NCBI RefSeq assembly: GCF_001590795.1
Contig: NZ_JXDL01000001.1
Coordinates: forward strand, 7,236,868 to 7,300,867
Length of the DNA stretch: 64,000 nucleotides
Direction: 5' to 3'
Source: Bradyrhizobium sp. AT1
GTDB taxonomy: Bacteria > Pseudomonadota > Alphaproteobacteria > Rhizobiales > Xanthobacteraceae
The notes below the pieces were generated by a model. It saw only the letters and a list, made by a program, of their open reading frames with translations. It was not told the DNA's origin and searched no databases. This document shows positions 59,211 through 64,000 of this stretch, piece by piece; position 1 is the stretch's first letter, and the number at the start of each line of letters is the position of its first letter. The position numbers were made by a program, and so were the translations under genes.

Positions 59211-59696
59211 TCAATGGAAACTTCTCGCAAGTGCCGCAATCATTCCGGCAAATGCGAGTTGCGAACCTACACCAAATAATCCCGTCAACACGCGCTTTGA
59301 GTGTATCCACCAATGAAAGCGTTGGAGGGCATGAAGTAGGCCACGGGGGTAAAGGGTGTGGACGAACTGCAGCGCGTCTGGCAACATTGCGGCGAAGGCG
59401 CCAATCGCAATCGTCCAAATCGATCCTTCCGTTGCAAACATCCAAAGCGCCAGGCCGAGTCCAGCGCACGCATCAATTCCGATAATTGCAAAATCCATCA
59501 GGGTCGCGCTGCTGAAGGGCAGGCGGCGATTGTTAGCACCTTTGCCTAGAGTTATTGAGCGAAGTGGATAGTCCCAGTGCGGAATTGCATCGATGGCAAA
59601 ATGGCTCGCGAACCCAGCGATTGCCGCGGCTGCCGGCTGAGATGGAAGTAGGCTGGCGACCGCGCCGCCGACAACTGCATGTGTGCTCAAAATCAT
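59211..59696 (-). CDS. Conserved membrane protein (YdjM-like, metal-dependent-hydrolase family)
   Basis: This 161-residue membrane protein has four hydrophobic segments. The conserved motifs are STHAVVGG near the start, FASHFAIDAIPHWDY (His/Asp cluster) and AFAAMLPDALQFVHTLYP, as found in the small YdjM-like family. It also has RFHWWIHSKR near the end. The family is thought to bind metal, but its enzymatic role is undefined. A real gene within an otherwise sparse segment. Confidence 0.72.
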   Translation of the reverse strand: MILSTHAVVGGAVASLLPSQPAAAAIAGFASHFAIDAIPHWDYPLRSITLGKGANNRRLPFSSATLMDFAIIGIDACAGLGLALWMFATEGSIWTIAIGAFAAMLPDALQFVHTLYPRGLLHALQRFHWWIHSKRVLTGLFGVGSQLAFAGMIAALARSFH

Positions 59697-59979
59697 CTGA
59701 TCATCTATAAGGCGCCCGGATGTTTGGCGGAGGCAACAACCACATGGTTTAGCTTGATCTCATCGTTGCAGTCTTAGGTTGCTGCGACTTGGCCCAAAAC
59801 AGATCACTCTTTCCACCCATCGCGGCCACCGAATACTGTACGGGACCGGCCTTCCGACCAATTGTCCCTTCGCAGTCCCCGGCTTGCTGCGTCCTATAAT
59901 GACTTTCGGAGAATAATTGCGGGCTCGACGGCTTCTGCACCTTAATGTTATTTACATTCGACTCAGCTGGGTGCTCGGC
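59697..59979. other. Intergenic stretch
   Basis: These 283 bp contain only a weak 63-codon minus-strand frame (59749-59940) with no recognisable character. Nothing further is seen. Confidence 0.4.
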
Positions 59980-60189
59980 ATGCGGGAAGCTTCATCTCGA
60001 TCGAGGCGTTTGGCGTACGGTATCAGGATAGTTTGGGGCGCCGCTGCAGTCGCGGCAAGCCTAGTTACTTCTTCTTGCGTGAGCTCTGACGACATCTCTT
60101 CCAAATCCAAAAGTGCAGCTGGTGCTCCGTGGGCCCGAGATCTGAACGTGCCGCCGCCTAGCCGACCGCCAGTACGCAGACCTGACTAG
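59980..60189 (+). CDS. Small putative lipoprotein
   Basis: This 69-residue protein has a basic start (REASSRSRRLAYGIR), a hydrophobic segment and a lipobox-like LVTSSC. The mature part is Ser/Pro/Arg-rich and ends in PPPSRPPVRRPD. It is probably a short outer-membrane or periplasmic lipoprotein. The ATG choice is uncertain; a longer frame begins upstream at 59917. Only the lipobox supports it. Confidence 0.4.
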   Translation: MREASSRSRRLAYGIRIVWGAAAVAASLVTSSCVSSDDISSKSKSAAGAPWARDLNVPPPSRPPVRRPD

Positions 60190-60431
60190 CTACTACTCCG
60201 CCGCGAATAGCAGCCAAAGGATTACCTATTGGCTTGCTTGTTCGCTGGCGTTGGCTCAAGGGCAGATTTCTCGGTCTCGCGCCGCCCGGTTCCGTAAAAC
60301 AAAAAGAGGGACAGGATGCGTTTGCGTGGGGAGGCTTTCGCATGAGGCCATCACCAGTTTACAATACTACACCAAATGCTTCGGTTATCCGAGCCAGTTT
60401 AGCCAACAGATTCACGCAAACAGAGCTTACA

Positions 60432-60695
60432 ATGAGAGTAGATCGTTTTCGCTTTTGGGTTTTCGGAGGTCTGTTCAGCCTGATAGACTATTGGAAAGCT
60501 AAGCGTCTGCCCCTTGTGTGTCCCAGCTGTCTTGAGCCGCCGACAAGCGCCACCTTGGTGCGGGGACAAAGGCTAATGGGCGAGAAGCAGCTGCGTTGCG
60601 AGGCGTGCGGTGCAGCCAACGACATTGCAGGATGGCGACTTGCCGCGGAGTATCAGAAGAGAGGCGACCCCTTCCCGTTTCTGGCCGGAAATTGA
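60432..60695 (+). CDS. Hypothetical zinc-ribbon protein
   Basis: This 87-residue protein starts with an aromatic-rich amphipathic segment (DRFRFWVFGGLFSLIDYW). A CPSC and CEAC pair separated by about 28 residues follows, typical of a small zinc ribbon. The ATG at 60432 is chosen; the frame is open earlier without protein-like composition. Function unknown. Confidence 0.45.
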   Translation: MRVDRFRFWVFGGLFSLIDYWKAKRLPLVCPSCLEPPTSATLVRGQRLMGEKQLRCEACGAANDIAGWRLAAEYQKRGDPFPFLAGN

Positions 60696-60857
60696 ACCGT
60701 ATTGCATCAGATCAATCGGAGCGAGTTTTCGCCGGGGCCAACTGAGTTAGCTTCCATGCTCCGCCCGAAACTGCAGCGTTTGCACAGCCGAGAGCACCAG
60801 CCATCCTCAAGTAGGCGGCGTGTCGCGTTAAGATACGCTTGGGCCTGTAGTGCATCT

Positions 60858-62052
60858 TTAGATTGCTCGGACTCTTCTCAGGTTTGAAATCTCGTCCGCG
60901 TCGAAGCCGAATTCCTTCAGCACCTCTTCGGTCTGTTCGCCGAATTCCGGCGGCCGCGCCACTATCCTGCTCGGCGTCCGCGAGAGTGTCACAGGCTGGC
61001 TAACCAGGCGGATCTGGCGGCCCTCGTCGTTCGGCACGTCCTGGGCGATGCCGAGATGCTTGACCTGCGCATCCTCGAACATCTCGTCGATGGCATAGAT
61101 CGGCCCGCAGGGCACGCCGGCCTCGTTAAGCTCGCGCACCCAGGTCTCGGTCGACTTAGTCATGGTGCGCTTCTCGATCTCGGCGTTGAGCGCGTCGCGG
61201 TTCTTGGAGCGGGCAGGGGCGGTCGCGTAGTCGGGATGGCTGTAGAGCTCCGGTGCGCCGATCGCCTGCGCGCAGCGCTCCCAGATCCGTCCCCCCGTCG
61301 TGGCGATGTTGATGTAGCCGTCGGAGGTCTTGAACACGCCGGTTGGAATGCTGGTCGGGTGGTTGTTGCCGGCCTGCTTGGCGACCTCCTTTTCCATCAG
61401 CCAGCGCGCCGCCTGGAAGTCGAGCATGAAGATCTGGGCCTGGAGCAGCGAGGTCTGCACCCACTGGCCCTTGCCCGAGACCTCGCGCTCGAGCAGCGCG
61501 GTGAGGATGCCCATGGCGCAGAACAGGCCCGCCGTCAGGTCCGCGACGGGAACGCCGACCCGCATCGGGCCTTCGCCCGGCGCCCCCGTGATCGACATCA
61601 GCCCGCCCATGCCTTGCGCGATCTGATCGAAGCCGGGCCGCTTGTGATAGGGGCCGTCCTGGCCGAAGCCGGAGATGCTGCCATAGACGATGCGTGGGTT
61701 GATTGCGGCGAGACTCTCGTAATCGATGCCGAGCTTCTTCTTCACGTCGGGCCGGAAATTCTCGACCACCACGTCGGCCTTGACGGCGAGGCGCTTGAAC
61801 ACGGCTAGCCCGCGCTCGTCCTTCAGGTTCAGCGTCATGGCCCGCTTGTTGCGGTGCAAATTCTGGAAGTCGGAACCGCGCCGGGGCCCGCCCGGCTGCT
61901 CGCCGCCGGCATCCTCGGTCAGCGCGTCGATCTTGACGACATTCGCCCCCCCAGTCCGCCAGTTGCCGCACGCAGGTCGGCCCGGAGCGGACGCGGGTCA
62001 GATCGAGCACGGTGAAGCGCGACAGGGCTTCCGAGGCATGCGGAAAAGGCAT
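60858..62052 (-). pseudogene. Class III CoA-transferase (CaiB/BaiF) with a frameshift in a C7 run
   Basis: With the frame restored, the protein is about 398 residues of the family III CoA-transferases: LDLTRVRSGPTCVRQLADW, the motif LHRNKRAMTLNLKDERG, ENFRPDVKKKLGID and the catalytic aspartate in VPVADLTAG. The N-terminal 35 codons (from 62052) and the remainder are in different frames. Bases 61946-61952 are seven Cs; with six, the frame reads continuously ADWGANVVKID. The extra base is either a true mutation, a slippage site or a sequencing error. Function of an intact copy would be moving CoA between acyl groups; substrate unknown. Confidence 0.85.
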
Positions 62053-62160
62053 TTTGAATGGCTCCGGGACGAGATTACCAGCCTACCATAGAGCCGAAAG
62101 ATCACGCGACAACCCGCCCCGGGCGCCGATGCCGCCTGCCGAAATGCCATGCCTGAGGGG

Positions 62161-62463
62161 TCAGCGCCACAGGCGTTTCAACTCCGCGCGGGCCTGTTCT
62201 GCCAAGGGATCATCGCCATGGCGCGCGATGAAGAGCTCAAAGGCCTCCTGCGTTCCCTTGCGACGGGCGGCCTCGTATTCCTCTGCCACGGCGACGGCGG
62301 GATCGCGGGCCATCGGCATGGCGGGCGCGTGCCCCGCCTTGCCGCTGTCGTCCGCCTTGGCCTTCTGCACCATGGCAGGCAGTCCTCCGACAGGTTGATG
62401 GGCCAGTCCGGCGAGCGCGATCAGGGCGCCAAACAGGCCGGCCGGGAGTGAACGTCGTAGCAT
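62161..62463 (-). CDS. Small exported hypothetical protein
   Basis: This 100-residue protein has a basic, hydrophobic signal-like segment (about 5-25) and then a polar region rich in Ala, Lys and Met (GHAPAMPMARD). A C-terminal helix (AVAEEYEAARRKGTQEAFEL then FIARHGDDPLAEQARAELKR) resembles a sequence seen in periplasmic tetratricopeptide-like proteins. No family name is assigned. It starts divergently from the metalloprotease gene. Confidence 0.6.
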   Translation of the reverse strand: MLRRSLPAGLFGALIALAGLAHQPVGGLPAMVQKAKADDSGKAGHAPAMPMARDPAVAVAEEYEAARRKGTQEAFELFIARHGDDPLAEQARAELKRLWR

Positions 62464-62663
62464 GAAACCCCTGCAAATTACGGGTGCTTCGGGCGCAGGC
62501 CGCTGTTTGCGCGCCCGTATGATTACGGGATTTGTTGGCTAACACGGTCTTATGGAAGGGGCGAGAACGCCGCCGCCCAATTTAAACCAAACGTTTAACT
62601 CTCAAGCTAGAATCATGCGCTTTCGTCCCGAATCGCACACGATGCGTTGCTCTGGAGAGTCCA

Positions 62664-64000
62664 TTGGCTACCGCCGTTAATGTCAGTGCCACCAACAACG
62701 CCGAGATCGACGGCCTGCTGTCCGGTGCCAAATGGTCTGGCACGATCACTTACAGTTTTCCCGACGCAACGAGCGACTACGCCAATCCCTATAGCGGCGG
62801 CAACGGCGAGCCGACGACGTCGGGCTTTGCCCCGGTGCCCACGCCGATCCAGGCGGCGATCAATTACGCGATTGGGCTGATCCTCAGCTACACCAACGCC
62901 GACATCCAGTACGCGGGCACGAACGGCGCCGACATCATGATCGCGCAGTCGCCGGCAGCCAGTCCGACCGCCTACGCCTACTATCCCGGCAATTACGCGC
63001 CCGGCGGCGACATCTGGTTCGGCACTCAGTACAATTTCTCGCTGGCCAAGCTCGGCAATTATTACTTCACCACCGCGCTGCACGAGCTCGGCCATGCCGT
63101 CGGCCTCAAGCACAGCCAGGAGGCCGGAGGGCCCGCCAACGTCGCGGTGCCCAGCGCCCACGACGACAGCGAATACACCGTCATGAGCTATCGCAGCTAT
63201 GTCGGCGGTTCGACCACGTCCGGCTACACCAACGAAGCGTACGGATATTCGCAGACCTATATGGCCAACGATATCCTCGCGCTGCAGACCATGTACGGCG
63301 CGGACTACGCGACCCAGAGCAGCAACACCGTCTACACCTGGAATGCGACCACCGGGCAGGAGTTCATCAACGGCGTCGGGCAGCTCGCGCCGGGCGGCGG
63401 CGTCGGCGGCTCGGCCAACCGCATCTACGAGACGGTCTGGGACGGCGGCGGCGTCGATACCTACGACCTCTCGAACTACACGACGAATTTGAGCATCAAC
63501 CTCAATCCCGGTGCCTCGTCGGTGTTCTCCTCGACGCAGCTGGCCTATCTCGGCGACGGCCATTACGCCTCGGGCAATGTCTACAACGCCTATCTCTACA
63601 ACGGCGACGCACGCTCCTACATCGACAACGCGATCGGCGGATCCGGCAACGACACTATCGTCGGCAACGCCATCACCAATACGTTGAACGGCGGCGGCGG
63701 CAACGACACGATCACGGGCGGTGGAGGGAACGATACCATCAATGGTGGTTCAGGTACGGACATCGCGGTGTATTCCGGCAACCGGGCCAATTACACGATT
63801 TCGTACAATGCCACGACGCAGACCTTCACCCTGGTCGACCTGCGCAATGGTTCTCCTGAGGGCGCTGATATCGACACGGGTATCGAGTACTTCCAATTCG
63901 CCGACGGTACCATCGCAAGCTCCAGCCTGATGACAAGCGTGATGGAGGCCTTTGGCGCGACCAGCCTGATCCAGATGGGGACCAATTATTACTTAGGGGG
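62664..64000 (+). CDS. RTX-type M10 metalloprotease (serralysin-like), truncated by the window edge
   Basis: From a TTG start with a GGAGAG ribosome site, 445 codons are open to the window edge. The catalytic zinc motif HELGHAVGLKH lies at residues 140-150 and the Met-turn in EYTVMSYRSY follows. C-terminal calcium-binding RTX-type repeats appear as GGSGNDTIVG and GGGGNDTITG. The final visible region resembles the conserved C-terminal extension of rhizobial members. There is no N-terminal signal, as expected for type I secretion. Serralysins cleave proteins outside the cell. The three Gly/Asp repeats are few, so only part of the repeat block may exist. Confidence 0.88.
   Translation, partial: MATAVNVSATNNAEIDGLLSGAKWSGTITYSFPDATSDYANPYSGGNGEPTTSGFAPVPTPIQAAINYAIGLILSYTNADIQYAGTNGADIMIAQSPAASPTAYAYYPGNYAPGGDIWFGTQYNFSLAKLGNYYFTTALHELGHAVGLKHSQEAGGPANVAVPSAHDDSEYTVMSYRSYVGGSTTSGYTNEAYGYSQTYMANDILALQTMYGADYATQSSNTVYTWNATTGQEFINGVGQLAPGGGVGGSANRIYETVWDGGGVDTYDLSNYTTNLSINLNPGASSVFSSTQLAYLGDGHYASGNVYNAYLYNGDARSYIDNAIGGSGNDTIVGNAITNTLNGGGGNDTITGGGGNDTINGGSGTDIAVYSGNRANYTISYNATTQTFTLVDLRNGSPEGADIDTGIEYFQFADGTIASSSLMTSVMEAFGATSLIQMGTNYYLG

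Noticed and set aside
1..64000. CRISPR array, intact insertion sequence, prophage, integrase or classic defence system
   Set aside because: No regularly spaced direct repeats, transposase or integrase motifs, Cas, restriction or toxin-antitoxin domains were seen; the P63C remnant alone is not enough to call a prophage.

Overview
The window reads as chromosomal DNA of a Bradyrhizobium-like alphaproteobacterium (order Hyphomicrobiales). This is inferred from the high GC content, the many CoA-linked aromatic and fatty-acid genes, lone TRAP/TctC/LivJ-type binding proteins, perfect FNR/FixK-type boxes (TTGAT-N4-ATCAA class), bradyrhizobial-style intergenic hairpin repeats and an M10 metalloprotease start at the right edge. 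No rRNA, complete tRNA, CRISPR array, intact transposase or nodulation gene was seen.

Layout. (1) 1-9850: an aromatic-acid CoA cluster that looks like 2-aminobenzoate (anthranilate) catabolism. It has a CoA ligase, a two-domain 2-aminobenzoyl-CoA monooxygenase/reductase, enoyl-CoA hydratase, SDR, a second FAD monooxygenase, cupin, a LivJ-type binding protein, RidA and a MarR regulator. Four copies of a TTTTA-N4-TAAAA-like operator sit in front of its transcription units. (2) 9857-25321: a low-oxygen island. Seven FNR/FixK-type palindromes lie 54-76 bp upstream of the start codons of a CBS-BON protein, PHA synthase, an alcohol dehydrogenase-kinase-CHAD operon, a universal stress protein with an acyl-CoA synthetase/GNAT protein, a YqjD/YqjE-like pair, a STAS-MlaE/MlaF/MlaD lipid transporter, a cytochrome c and a 41-residue membrane peptide. 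A four-cysteine FNR regulator is encoded inside the island. (3) 25599-31099: a CRP-like regulator, a cyclase-family hydrolase, a TRAP transporter and an SDR, with strong operator-like palindromes in front of the TRAP genes. (4) 31108-37753: molybdenum enzymes (a two-subunit hydroxylase, a ModA-like protein without signal peptide, a TctC protein, and a separate Mo-bisPGD oxidoreductase). (5) 37726-45982: a pseudo-caspase/TPR protein, two crotonase-family proteins, GlcG, a YdiJ-like FAD/Fe-S dehydrogenase and a serine-glyoxylate-type aminotransferase. (6) 46100-49717: an autotransporter. (7) 49718-53856: a less GC-rich, gene-poor stretch with small hypothetical genes and a truncated P63C-family gene. 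(8) 53857-58115: a tctCBA transporter and an outer-membrane beta-barrel, then a terminator and a decayed tctA fragment. (9) 58308-60857: a second less GC-rich stretch of small genes. (10) 60858-64000: a frameshifted class III CoA-transferase, a small exported protein, and the first 445 codons of an RTX-type M10 metalloprotease.

Working together: region 1 activates an aromatic acid to its CoA thioester, dearomatises it by oxygenation plus reduction, and feeds beta-oxidation-like steps under MarR control. Region 2 looks like an oxygen-limitation programme (carbon storage, stress proteins, envelope lipid maintenance, a c-type cytochrome) with shared FNR/FixK control. Its gene set resembles mycobacterial dormancy regulons. 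Functions are assigned from motifs and family knowledge only; no database search was run.
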